Shown: positions 11,366 to 23,016 of the stretch, one piece after another | Position numbering within the stretch: the first letter of the stretch is position 1 | Layout: the number at the start of each line of letters is the position of its first letter | From: Tigriopus japonicus | Lineage: Eukaryota; Arthropoda; Copepoda; Harpacticoida; Harpacticidae | Assembly: GCA_010645155.1 (NCBI GenBank) | Contig: CM021318.1 | Location: 2,015,220 to 2,079,219, forward strand | Reading direction: 5' to 3' | DNA: 64,000 nucleotides | Translations under genes and position numbers: made by a program | Notes under the pieces: model-generated | Told to the model about the DNA's origin: nothing | What the model saw: only the letters and a program-made list of their open reading frames with translations | Databases searched by the model: none

Positions 11366-12819
11366 TGGCATTGTAACTAAAGAGGCAAATAAAATGCAAA
11401 TAAACAGAGTGAAAAGTATAAAAAATATGCAAAAAAGTGACAAAAACGTAAATAAAATGTCGAAAAATTCAAATAAAACCGGAAAAATATGCCAATACAA
11501 TAAAATACAAAACATGTTGGTATAAATGGGTCACACCAAGTTTTTTTTGGTTCTAGGTCAAGATCAGTGTAACCACTTTTCAGATTGAACTGGTTTGGTT
11601 CCAAACTGAAATCAAAATTTTGAAGCCGGCTCAGACCCAGATCGGTGCAAATCCGGATCAGATGGGGTTGTCTAAGACTCGTATAGGGTATTATAAAAAG
11701 ACTGCTAACATCACTACATTGGTTTTATTGAGCTATCAAGTACCATTTATTCAAGTTAAATGAGTTAACCCCTGCTTTGCTACACTTCCGCGATGAATTG
11801 CAGTTAGTTCTAGTTCTGGATTGGTTTGTGCTTTTTTGTCCAACTCACAGTGAACCGACCTCCAATGTGATCCCATCCAATACTGAGTTCGCTCATGACC
11901 CAATTGGACCCATTCCCATATGCTAACAACATGTAGGGGAGAAAAATTATAGTAGAAGCTCAAACATGTAAGTAAAACTGGGAAAAAGAGAGGATAAATG
12001 CAACATATTGCAGGTTTAACTGAGGTATAATTTGTAAGATCAAATTTAATTTCCACGCAACCACCATTTTTTTCGGCGTTTTTGTCAAAATTAGCAAAAA
12101 ATGCCAAAAAAAATCAAATGAGACGTTTCATATTTTTTACCTTTCTAATTAAAACAAATAAGAATCTACCATCTTGTATGCTCTCTCATAAGAGGGCGGA
12201 GTTCTTCAAAATACTAAAAAAATACTAAATCTAAATCACACTCAATATACAAACGTAGTAGGTAGAGCTTTCTGGATTAACCCGAATTTCAAAAATTCGG
12301 ATTAAGGATTTATTCTGATGGATTGATCCACTAAAATGGATTAACTTTAAAATGATTAATAAACGAATGAAACGAATGAAAACGTTTTTTTGGTTTAGTG
12401 ATAATGAGATCATTGAAAGTGTCTTTAAACAATGTTTTTTTTGGGGGGGGGGATTTTTTAATATCGCTAGAGGGAATGGGATTCCCTGTAAAGAGAGTTA
12501 ATGATAAATGTAGTTTATAAAGTTACCGTTTATCTGAAAGTTGATCTACCAACGAGTTACTGTTTTATGTAAGTAAGATTGACAAAATGATAGAGTCAAA
12601 AGCATAAATTATGCTTACATTTTATTTTTCAAGTGTTGGGTTTTGTCACAAGCTTAAAAAAATGTACGAATCTTGAAGTATCTCCTATCTTCTAATTTCG
12701 TATCGATATAACTGTGTACTCAAGCCTTTAAAAAGAAAAAAGAAAAGAAATTAACGCAAGAGTTTTGAAACCATACTCATAATCATGAAATTTATGATAT
12801 ATTTGGAACGAATATAGTA

Positions 12820-13015
12820 CACGGTGGTTAGCTGTGCTCTATGAAAGTGTTTGCTCAAATGCCAAGACTTCTAATTACGATTTTTGATGTAACAGTGTCA
12901 TAATGAAGATATCTTGCGAATACGTACATCCTAAAAGTAGCTCAAATAGCCATATTAATTCATTTAAAACTATTAAAACCAATATATTTTCCCAAACCAT
13001 ATAAATAGATCACTG
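12820..13015. repeat. Dispersed repeat D, copy 1
   Basis: About 195 bp starting near GGTTAGCTGTGCTCTATG and running to CAATAGATCACTG-like sequence. It is clearly related, with indels, to 14185-14382 in the same orientation. I found no terminal inverted repeats or coding capacity. Confidence 0.7.
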
Positions 13016-14184
13016 CCAATGGTAAGCACACCGAAGGTATTTAGAGAGATCTTGGAGAGGCTAAGGACAAAATTGATGACTATATATGCCAGGTGCCATT
13101 GTTATTAGAGTTATGGTACTTTTTTATGCCAATGTGACGCCTTTTAAGCATAATCTTCCTTTAATTATGTTCTAAGTGTTGAGCTAAGTCATTATGACAA
13201 TGTAAAGTAAGAACTGCTTGAGTAATTTCAATAACAAGGAGACTGGCGAGATAAATAAGAAGCAGTTCAACTTCATAACGATTTTTTGGCAAAATTATTT
13301 AACTAATAGACTCATTATTTTCACTTCTTCCCATGGAGCTTAGAATAGGCACAGAAGGTCCCAGTGGAGGGTTCTTCCCAGCAGGCCTTTTTTTTGTTTT
13401 ATTTTAACTTTTTTTATTTTAACTTTTTTACACTTTAGTACATATGCCCTTTTGTAAACATTTTGGTATGTTTGGTTCATTTTGATTAAGCCCTAATGTG
13501 CATTGACCAAACATATGTTTCGCTCAAATTTTCCTGATATCTAAGCTAAGGGTTAAGAGAAAAGTGGCAATCAGTGCCATCTTGCAGTAAAAACGGCTCT
13601 GAGTGCTTCCATGTAGTTTTTGGCCTTAATTTATGATCACTTAGCATGACTTTTTTTATTTTGTTGATAATATCCGGGCTGAACTCTAAAAGACTTGAAA
13701 AATGACTAGAAATCCATTTTAAGATCTGAAATTCAATTTTGGCAACAAGTTTAAGTTGAGGAGGATAGCTCTGAACTAAGATATTTTGCACCTATTTTGT
13801 CTCCAACTACGTAGTGGCTAATTTTGAAGCTTCAGTTGAACTCCTTAATGAAAAGCAAATGCTAAATGTTAGTTTCCGTGTTATGTTTGCACTTTGAAAA
13901 AACACATTGCACACCTATGGTCTTTTCTGGTTTCTCTTTGAATATGCAATCCATCATCATCATCATCTTCGTCTCAAAAATCAACTTGTTCCTCATCAAT
14001 TTTAAATATCAGAAGGCCCTGAGTGGCCCTTGATCGGCCTACCAACAAATTATATCCTTTATCAATTCAAAGGATCCTTTTTATTTGACATGTAATCTCG
14101 GTTTTCACGACCTCTTTGGCCTCTCTGAATTGAAAAATGGTCTCAATTGAACCTTTATGCTTTAGAGTAGAGTTAACTAGATAG

Positions 14185-14382
14185 ACACGGAGGTTAGCTG
14201 TGCTCTATGAAAGTGTTTGCTCAAACGCCAAGACATCAAATGACATTTTTCAGTGTCAGAGTGTTACAATGAACATATCTTGTGAAAATGTACGTACATC
14301 CTAGCAATATATACTACTATCATATTAATTCACTTAAAACCATTAGAACCAAAATGTTTCTCCAAACCATTTCAATAGATAT
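14185..14382. repeat. Dispersed repeat D, copy 2
   Basis: Second copy of the family at 12820-13015. The first 45 bp, including GCTGTGCTCTATGAAAGTG, are nearly identical. Similarity fades but persists to the AAACCAT...AATAGAT end. Confidence 0.7.
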
Positions 14383-14566
14383 TGAGAGGGCCCTTAGTTA
14401 TGAATTGAAGCGAAACTTCATCAATTTCTATTAAGCAGATCATTAGTTATCATTAGCTTAAAACTTTAAAAATGCATCAAATTATGTCGGGAAATGCTCC
14501 GGTAATATGTTGGAACGGTTGCTGAGAAATATAATTTACATTTTCAATGTCGCAAAAATAAATACT

Positions 14567-14909
14567 AATAGGGCAATTGAAGTGTGGCTTTGTTGTGCCT
14601 TTTCGTGGAGCGAGAGAGTCGACATGTGTGACGACCAACTCGCACTGTGCATGCACTTGAGAAAAGAGACAAAATTCAGCATTTCTTAAGCAAATGTGCC
14701 AAACTTGTTACATAATTTCCTATTTGATGTAGCTAAACTATCATTACATTGCTAGAACAAGTCAATGCAACATATTTTGCACAATTTCTTGAATTATGCC
14801 AAGTGTTGTCTCTTTGCAAGTGCATGGACAGTGCGAGCAAGCCTTGTGACTTGTCTACGCTCTCGCTCCATGAGAGGCACAACAAAGCCACACTTCAATT
14901 GCCCTATTG
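14567..14909. repeat. Large inverted repeat with about 120-bp arms
   Basis: The left arm (14567 to about 14690) starts AATAGGGCAATTGAAGTG and reappears inverted in the right arm (about 14776-14909, ending CACTTCAATTGCCCTATT). The best-matched outer 45 bp include GTGGCTTTGTTGTGCCT and GGAGCGAGAG. Divergence rises towards the roughly 90-bp spacer. The minus strand keeps an open frame across the right arm and beyond (15030-14794), rich in R and K. It could be a remnant of a gene or repeat; I do not recognise it. Confidence 0.7.
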
Positions 14910-16223
14910 TCTCCGTTCTCCGATGCAACCCTGATCTTGAGGACCATTTTGGTGGGTCCAAGACTCGCTTGAGTGCCTTGGTAAAAATATCTGACTTGGG
15001 TTGCCTGCTACGTCTTAAAACATGTCGCAAGCCTTGAAAATTTGATTATTTCCTAAAAAAAATTGCAGAGCTTTTGTGGTATGAAAAAACAAGCAAAAAG
15101 GGTCAATCAACTACTTAAATGTCCTCGAATTATTGGTAGCAAGTACCGTGAAAAGTTGGAGCAAATTGTGATGCGCAGAACTGGGTGCCTTAGAACTAGC
15201 TTGGATAAGTCTGATTAAACTTCGAAGTCTATAGCACAAAAAATGAGCAGCGTCTACTCATTTCTCAATAAATGTTACTTTATGCCAATAATTAATGTCA
15301 TTATACAAGGGGCAAGAACTTTACAATGCAGAAGTTCACGTGTTCCAGTGCTCTACGTATTTGCTACAATGTAAGTGAATTTGTTGAATGGCAGCTTTAG
15401 TTCCAGTTCCATAATGCGATATTTGTCCACATATTTTTACCTGAACTCCAATCAAAGATTTTTAGTTGTCAAATCTAAAACCGTGCTTTCAATTTAAGCA
15501 AAAATCCTCAAGAAAAGATTCGGTAGAAGTTTGATAACTACAAGTGTATTATTCCTAAAGGAAAATGTTCCTTATCTTTTAACTTTTGACATGTGTTCTG
15601 ATTTGCCGGTCAAGTCTGTTTCTAACAGGTTCATGGAGAAATACAATAAAGCAGCCCAAAAGTTGATTTGCTAGCCAAGTGTCACTGTGTCTAAATGCAC
15701 CAAAGAAACAAATCTAGGCCTACATTTTCACTGGTTGAAATCTAACTTCCATTTTAAACATCCAAAGCAAAACAATTAAGTAGCAAAATAAGCATTCCAG
15801 GGCAATCCCGTAAAAAGTTACCGCTTAATCCAATGCTAGAGCTAATTTATCTACTGAACTTTACTGTTTGATAATCGTTTGGTCACGGGTCAATGACAGC
15901 AAAAAAGCATTTTCAAGTTATCTCAGTGTTGAAGTAGACAAAATCACCACATTTCCGTATTGGTCGGGGGCGTCGATGGCTTGATCGCATCCTGCCTTCC
16001 TGATCCGTTCAACCTGCGCAACTTAATCCCACGCTCTCAAACGAGGACTTCTATCCTACATACTGTACATCCACGAAAGAGATTCTATGTTTTGTGGGTT
16101 GCTCCGACGGCACGACTATTATGTCTACCAATTTCTTGTTGTAAAGCTTTGGCATTTGCTTAGTGTGCGTCAAGAACTCGCGAGAATCGGATTCATTGGG
16201 GTGTGCTATCACAGAAAGTCATC

Positions 16224-18254
16224 ATGACTAAATTCCTAGTGGTGAGATATAGAACAGTATTGCAAAGTATTTCCTTACAATGCACCGTGTCCATGAAATG
16301 GAAGGTTCATTTTTGAAGTGCTATCAGTTTTTGTATTTATTTCTACATTAAGAAGGATTTTTTCTTCGATTTTTTACCGAAAAAGTTCCTCTCAACACAA
16401 TTAGATCAAATGCATTAATCACCTGTGGAAGGGTGTGTTTTGTTTTACGGAAGTGTTTTACGCTTCTCGAGGATGAGGATATGTGCCGTGAGTGAGAAAT
16501 GTTGCCAAACCTGCTGACCAAGTTGCGTGAGCGTGGTTGTTCAAGGTTACCCTAATCTCGAAATGGGGTTTCCCTCTCCTGGCAAAGCAAATTTGAGATA
16601 TGACATCATCCCCCAAAACAGACCTAACAAAAAACTAACGGTCTTGACCTCTTCAGAAAATAAATGAAGGCTACCATGACTATAGATGCAAACCAATCTA
16701 TCTACATTCCTAAAAAAAAACTAACGGTCTTGACCTCTTCAGAAAATAAATGAAGGCTACCAAGTTGGATTATGTATAAGTATAATGTCGGTCAGCAGCA
16801 AGATAGATTGTGTTAACAACAGTTATTCTTGTAACAAAAGACGGTTTTACTGAATGTCTGTTTTGGTCAGCAATAAAGAATTTATATCGTAAGGGAAATT
16901 CTCAAATCAACGATTCATCTATCCAGCTTGTACTATAGTTATCCCCTTATTTGTTAGTCAAGCAAATATTGTAGAAATATTTTGTTCATTTGAATGCATT
17001 GGTAAATAACATATCTCAATTTTTAAACAAAAGTTTATGTAACGGTAATGAACGGATATTTCTCAGGTCCCGGATAAGCTTTTGCTTGTTTTCACCAAAA
17101 ACTAGACACGAGAGAAAAATCTTTTAATTATTTTAATAGTTGGAAAGAGGAAGAGAAAACATGAGTCACACCTTTTTAATTGAATGCAAAGTGCTAAACC
17201 TTGTCTGAGAACGGACGATGTCAGAGGCTAAAATTATAGTCGACATTGATCGAGCAGGGAAGGGGTTTGTTAACTTTCGATCTGTTTTTTCGGATTGCTG
17301 AGTCAATTATGAGAAGAATTTAGGCAAGCAAGACAAATTATAAGTTGGCAAGGAGTGGTGTCGTATTTTTGCGTGAGTAAGAGTTGAACTTTTTTGTAAA
17401 CTGCCCTCGTGTTAGGGTTGACAATATACAGCCAACTTCGGATATAAGGGACCCGGATATAAGGGATTTCGCTTTTAAGGGACTGTTTTGGAAGGTCCGG
17501 ATGATCGAATTCCATGCAATTTCGGTCGGATATAAGGGATTTTCGCTTATAAGGGACTGTTTTGGAAGGTCCGGATGATCGATTTCCATGCAATTTCGGT
17601 CGAATATAAGGGACAGTCGGATATAAAGGACGAATTTCGGTGGTCCCGCCGGGTCCCTTATATCCGAAGTTGACTGTAGTATCAATGTCTAAAAGACATC
17701 GACTCGCTTCATCTCTGGATATTGTTCTACTTTCAGTTTTGTTTCGTGTCCAGCGTAAGCGCCATACTAAGCTCTGCTTCGCCCGTACCAGATCACGGTT
17801 ATGGGGCTCCCCATTCTGGATATAATGCCCCATCAGCAGGTTATGGAGCTCCACAAGCCGGATATGGAGCTCCATCGCCATCCTACGGGGCACCATCCCC
17901 TTCATATGGCGCCCCCGTTACCCATTATCATTACCATCACCAGGCACCATCTCCTCCCTCTTATCAACCCTCCTACCGTCCATCCTACAATCCACCCACT
18001 TCTTACTACCCACCCACTCGACCACATAGTTATGGATTCGGTAAAAAGCTTCTTGACTTTTTAGCCCCATCCACTCCATTTCATAAACACAATCCTTTGT
18101 TCACCTTCCAGGAAATGATGATGAGTACCTTCACCTGCACAAAGGTGAACTCACTCGATCCGCACTTCTCTTAGGAGCTGGTATCCTAAAGGGCGTCGTG
18201 ATCACGGGCTTGATTAACAATGCCAATAACGGGATCACCATCGGCAAAAAGTAA
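16224..18254 (+). CDS. Secreted GYGAP/PSYGAP-repeat protein, cuticle type
   Basis: Exons 16224-16241, 17737-18040 and 18112-18254 join in phase to encode 154 aa. Exon 1 supplies only MTKFLV before GTGAGA. Exon 2 continues with [14 protein letters not shown], completing a typical signal peptide. Then come repeats of GYGAP, SYGAP and related words, a His/Tyr patch (THYHYHH), and a Pro/Ser/Tyr-rich stretch. Exon 3 gives an acidic [12 protein letters not shown] segment and a hydrophobic tail ([18 protein letters not shown]) ending ITIGKK. Low-complexity GYGAP repeats are known in arthropod cuticle and other extracellular matrix proteins, so a structural extracellular role is likely. The short hydrophobic tail is unusual and might mediate self-assembly. 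Without splicing, exon 2 would read into a different C-terminus. I chose the spliced form because donor, acceptor and phase all fit. Confidence 0.75.
16629..16762. repeat. Pair of 48-bp direct repeats
   Basis: A stretch beginning AAAAACTAACGGTCTTGACC and ending GAAGGCTACCA occurs at 16629-16676 and again at about 16714-16762. The copies are essentially identical, with a period of 86 bp. About 38 bp of unrelated sequence lies between them. Confidence 0.85.
17429..17676. mobile_element. Pogo/Tigger-like MITE
   Basis: A 248-bp element has terminal inverted repeats of about 26 bp: CAGCCAACTTCGGATATAAG at the left, and CAGTCAACTTCGGATATAAG for the right end on the minus strand. TA dinucleotides at 17427-17428 and 17677-17678 form the target duplication. 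CAGT(C)AACTTCGGATATA-type ends with TA duplication are typical of the pogo/Tigger branch of Tc1-mariner. Inside, a roughly 75-bp motif (TTTTGGAAGGTCCGGATGAT and flanks) is present twice in direct orientation. No transposase. Confidence 0.8.
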
Positions 18255-18392
18255 CCCTCATTGTTATGAGAACACGACTTCAAACCTTGTTATCGCCAAC
18301 ACACAAAGCGAGTATTTTAGTGCTGTGATTGCAATTCTTATCCAACATGTACCGTGCTTGAAGCTATTACCATTCTTTCTGAAATTCAATCA

Positions 18393-18398
18393 CAATAA
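18393..18398 (+). terminator. Poly(A) signal AATAAA, GYGAP gene
   Basis: AATAAA about 140 nt past the stop at 18254 and some 240 nt before the VPS35 start. It is the best candidate 3' end for the GYGAP transcript. Confidence 0.45.
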
Positions 18399-18640
18399 AC
18401 TGTTAAACCGAAGCGTTCGTATTTCTTCCACAAAATTACGCGCTTTTCTCCGGCCTCTCGATCAGCTGAAAATAACCCGCCCAAACTGCCTTTTTCTGGA
18501 TTCTGCCGGCCTCAAATTTCCTCCCTCTTTAAAGTTAGACCTGTCTTTACCGAAGTGCTTAAAACTTGAGGTTTGTTGGCTAGCAAATGGAAGCATAAAT
18601 TAGGTCGACAACCTGAGAATCGGTGTTCCATTCCAAGCTG

Positions 18641-21600
18641 ATGGTAAGTTGACCAAGTTAATGTAGATATGGGTTAAAATTACATTGAACGATGTTAATA
18701 GAATGATTCAATAAATTTTGCTGTGGTTCCAGACCCTTGGTGGCAGAATGGATGAGCAAGAAAAGCTCTTGGAGGATGCCCTCCAAGTGGTCAAGGCTCA
18801 ATCCTTTGAGATGAAGCGATGCTTGGACAAGAACAAGATCATGGATGGTCTCAAGCACGCCTCCACAGTTTTGAGTAGGTTAATGAGGGCGTGTTTATTA
18901 AGATGGTCATAATAATACTAATTACATGGATTTCAGGTGAACTTAGGACCTCTTTGCTCTCTCCTAAATCCTATTACGAGCTCTATATGGCGGTTTGTGA
19001 TGAGATGCGCCATTTGGAGTCCTATTTGTTGGACGAGTTTCAAAAAGGCCGCAAAGTGGCCGATTTGTATGAATTGGTTCAGTACGCGGGCAACATAGTT
19101 CCTCGGATGTAAGATGAATGTGGAAGCTTAACGTCTTGAATTTCTAATATTTTTTTGACTATGATTTTTAGGTATCTACTCATTACTGTGGGTTTAGTTT
19201 ACATCAAAACAAATGAGTACTCAAGAAGAGATATTCTTCGGGATTTGGTGGAAATGTGCCGGGGGGTCCAGCATCCACTGCGAGGGTTGTTTCTTCGGAA
19301 CTATCTCTTGCAATGCACTAGGAACATTTTACCCGATACTCTGGAGAGCTCCATGGGCAAAGATGATGGAACCGTGAGTGCAATTTGCCTGTTTTTCCCC
19401 AAACGTCTAACAATCAATTTCTTGTCTTTCAGATCGAAGATTCTATCGACTTCATATTGACCAATTTTGCTGAGATGAACAAGCTTTGGGTCCGGATGCA
19501 GCATCAAGGACATTCAAGAGAGAGGGACAAGAAAGAGAAGGAACGAATGGAACTTAGGATCTTGGTAGGAACCAACTTGGTTCGCTTGTCTCAACTTGAC
19601 CACATAGATGTGAATATGTAAGGCTTCGGATCAGAATATCGATAACTCACGTGTATTTCATACTATTTTGGTTTTCATAGGTATAAGAAGGTGGTTTTAC
19701 CAGGGATTTTGGAGCAAGTGGTGTCATGTCGGGATGCTATTGCCCAGGAATATTTGATGGAATGTATTATTCAAGTTTTCCCTGACGAGTTGCATTTGGC
19801 GACTTTGACCAACTTTCTCAATGCTTGTGGTCAACTCCATCCTGCTGTAAATGTTAAGAATGTCATAATCTCGCTGATTGACCGCCTAGCCCTCTATGCT
19901 CAAAGGTACATTGCCGTATTTTGTAGAGTTTTCACATAAAACCGAGAGTACACTCGAATTTGGCTGTGCTTCTAGGGAGGATTCGGATGGGATTCCTGAG
20001 GAAATCAAGCTTTTTGACATCTTCTCCCAAGCGATTAGCGCCATCATCAGCGGACGACAAGATATTCCACCTGAGGATATCGTATCCCTACAGGTTTCGC
20101 TCATTAATATGGCTCATAAATGCTATCCAGGAAAGAACGAGTACATTGACTCTGTTCTCGAAGAAACCAAGAAGCTGTTTGATGATACTAAGTTGGAAAA
20201 GTAAGCAACGTTATCAATCAATTTTTGATTATCCCCTAACTCATAATGAATACGATTTACTTTTATAGGGTCGAATTTGCCACACCAGTTGGTCGAGAAA
20301 TGGAGAAACTCCTCAAGATTCCCATCGTCAATTTCAATGACATCTTGACGGTCTTGAGATTGGCAAATTTCACGCCATTACTCAACATGTTTGATTTCGA
20401 AGGCCGAAAATCCATGTCTAGCTTCATCGTGGATAACGTGATTGAAAACGAGACCACGATTGCCACATCTGAAATGGCCGATACCATCCTCACTATGTTG
20501 GCTCCATTGGTCAGTGATCAAGAAGATGGACCCAAAGCTGAAGACTGGGATGATCCAGAAGAATTCTTGGAAGAGCAATGTAAGTGTGTTCAAAGAAATA
20601 GCATTTACCAAAGCTGCAGCATTTCTTACTTAGAAGTTCCCTTGAATTCGTATGGCTTTCGGAGTTTTGTTTATAGACTTTGAGTTATGAAGTCTCGGGT
20701 TAAGTGAGTGTTTTCGAGTGTTTTTCAATTTCTTTTGTATTATTTGACCCTTGTTCGAGAGTTTTCTGTTAGCTAGTTTCTGGTTTGAAGCGTGATAAAT
20801 GGAAGAGCTATTTATTTCAGCTCTTATGGGAAGATTGGTTCACTTATTGGTCTCCAGTGACCCCGATCAACAGTATTTGATCTTGAATGTGGCCAGGAAG
20901 CATTTTGGATTGGGGGGTCCAAAGAGATTAAGATTCACTCTTCCTCCGGTGATCATGTTGGCCTTCAAACTGGCTAAAACCTTCTATGGTATCAAGGATC
21001 AAGTAAGAGTTTAATTCAAGTCTCATTCATGGCGCCGGAAAAGATCGATGTGTTTTATTCATTCGACTCTTTTTAAGGATGATAAATGGGAGAAGAAAGT
21101 GGGAAAGATCTTCCAGTTCTGCCTCACCACAATCGGAGCTCTCGTTAAAGCTGAAATGGCTGAGCTTCCATTGCGAATGTACCTTCAGGGAGCGTTGGCT
21201 TTGGATAAGATTCCTTGTGAGAATCAAGAAACTGTTGCCTACGAATTGATGTCTCAGGTAAGAGTAATCAAGGATCACTAAACATCTGGATGCCTCGGCT
21301 ACCGGCAAAAGCCATTTTTCGAATTCTGTGTTAGACAGAGAAAAATCGTATCAAACCAAGTGTTTGATTGGTAATGCACAGCTCACATGCTTAATTTTAA
21401 CTTGATCGACTGAACTTAGTGGCAGTTAGAGTAATTTGAAGCGTAAAGCATAGGGCGCTCTTCCGACCAAACATTTGCACCTACAATCGTACAAAAGGAC
21501 GATTGTAGGGTCAATTTTTCTCTCGTTTCCGCGCGTATGTATTGCCACTGTAGCTTTTGTAATTTTTGTAATCTTTTTTTTACTTTTTTAAATTTGGAAA

Positions 21601-23016
21601 CGTTGTTCATCGTGGATGGAGCAATATACCATGCTGAAATTCAGCAAACGACATCCTTATATAATTGTTTAATCATTCTTATCAAAACAAAGTCATTTAC
21701 TTGAATGGAATTCGATTTATAAAAAATCCACAGCTGAACGCCTGAGCGGAGGCTTCCATGTCTACGATTTCCTTGGAGTAATCTAATCATAGGGTGATTC
21801 AAAAGAAACGGAATAGACTGACACCGAAATACTTTCTCACGAAAAATGTTTGTAGATAAAAAAAAGGTGGCTGATAACAATTCTTCATATGTAAGACATT
21901 TTTCGGTTTATTTTCCCCAAACTTTGATCATAACCAGAATTCTTGAGAACAAAAAAGTCCGAGTAACAAATGCGCTACTTTCAAAATTGATCTTTCACGA
22001 GAAAAATAGTCGACGCCTTAATATTGAATTGAAGGGAAAATGCATCTTATAACTTTTCTAGCCAAACATTTTGCGAATCACAAACATTTAGTATGCGAAG
22101 TTTCAGATAAAGTCACAATTGTGAGTTATGAATGATGCACTGAAATGTTCAGTTTCTTTTGCAATAAAACACCCTGTATGTATACAAAATGATCACCCAA
22201 AGTCTTAACACTGTGAGCTATTTCAGGCATTCTCTTTGTACGAAGACGAGATATCAGATTCCCGAGCCCAATTAGCCGCGATCACGCTAATCATTGGCAC
22301 CTTGGAGCAAATGACGTGCTTCTCGGAAGAAAATCACAATCCTTTGCGAACTCAATGTGCTTTGGCCGCTTCGAAACTTTTGAAGAAGCCAGACCAATGT
22401 AGAGCTATTCAAGTGTGTTCCCAAGTATTTTGGAGTGGGAAAACCCGAGCCAATGGTGGAACTGAGGTACGTCATGAACCCCAATTGTACACAGCTAAAA
22501 TTGAACCATTTTGTTATGGCAATTTGAAGCTCAATTTAAAGTAGGAAAGTGCCATTTCGTACTTTTGAGTATGAAGCAAGACTTCCTTATAAATTACGCC
22601 AATGAGGTTATTGTGGTTCTTAGAAATGTACTGGAGACAAAAATACCAAAATGTGTTTTGACCTTTAAGCCATCGTTTTGATTGTTTCTTTTTTGTAGTT
22701 ACGTGACGAAAAGAAGGTCTTGGAGTGCCTGAAAAAGGGAATGAAGATCGCTTCGCAATGCATGGATGTTGGCACCAAAGTCCAGCTGTTTGTGGAATTG
22801 TTCAACAAGTACATCTACTTCTATGAGAAAGGCCACTCTAGCATTTCCATCGAAATGATCCAACACTTCATCAATCAGATCAAAGAGGAGCTCCCCAACT
22901 TGGAACACGGTGAAGAGGCCAATCAAATCCAATTACATTTCGGCAACACACTGAATCACATTCAATCCAAGAAAGACGCCGGAGGCCAATTCAATTTCGA
23001 AGGATTAGTGCTTTGA
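18641..23016 (+). CDS. VPS35: VPS35, core subunit of the retromer complex
   Basis: Twelve exons: 18641-18643, 18733-18874, 18937-19108, 19172-19373, 19433-19617, 19681-19905, 19976-20200, 20269-20579, 20821-21002, 21078-21257, 22227-22466, 22699-23016. They join in frame to 794 aa, against 796 in human. VPS35 is the alpha-solenoid scaffold of retromer, which returns cargo from endosomes to the Golgi and plasma membrane. Recognisable stretches include [10 protein letters not shown] near the N-terminus, [16 protein letters not shown] sequence, the VPS26-binding PRMYLLIT (PRLYLxIT in most animals), [50 protein letters not shown] (numbering D620 here), and the EGLVL end. Intron 1 falls directly after the ATG, so exon 1 contributes only methionine (spliced start [10 protein letters not shown]). 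Met7 could serve as an alternative start. Intron 10 (969 nt) carries a MITE. Nothing is disrupted. Confidence 0.96.
21792..22176. mobile_element. Mariner-type MITE in VPS35 intron 10
   Basis: A 385-bp stretch starts GGGTGATTCAAAAGAAACGG and ends GTTTCTTTTGCAATAAAACACCCTG (two blocks that pair with a small gap). It is flanked by TA at 21790-21791 and 22177-22178. Imperfect inverted ends and a TA duplication fit a Tc1-mariner-derived MITE. The interior frame (about 68 codons) is not recognisable as transposase. It lies wholly inside the intron, between the exons ending 21257 and starting 22227. Confidence 0.65.

Larger units (their letters stand above)
10280..16223. other. Repeat-rich intergenic spacer
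   Basis: Nearly 6 kb between the GPR161-like gene and the GYGAP gene. No exon could be supported on either strand. It holds the second hAT MITE (10454-10754), a tandem duplication (10870-11365), one dispersed-repeat pair (12820-13015 and 14185-14382) and a large inverted repeat (14567-14909). The rest is AT-rich, with a poly(G) run near 12442. Confidence 0.6.
16242..17736 (+). other. Intron 1 of the GYGAP gene
   Basis: A 1.5-kb intron between a signal-peptide stub exon and the main exon, bordered by GTGAGA and CTACTTTCAG. It contains a pair of 48-bp direct repeats and the pogo-like MITE. An early intron inside the signal-peptide coding region is common in cuticle protein genes. Confidence 0.65.

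Noticed and set aside
16440..16910. Possible solo LTR (TATA-like GTATAAGTATA, AATAAA, direct repeats)
   Set aside because: I could not find TG...CA ends with a matching 4-6 bp target duplication.
18220..18603. 127-codon open frame upstream of VPS35
   Set aside because: It overlaps the end of the GYGAP exon in another frame and lies in the VPS35 promoter region. Chance frame.
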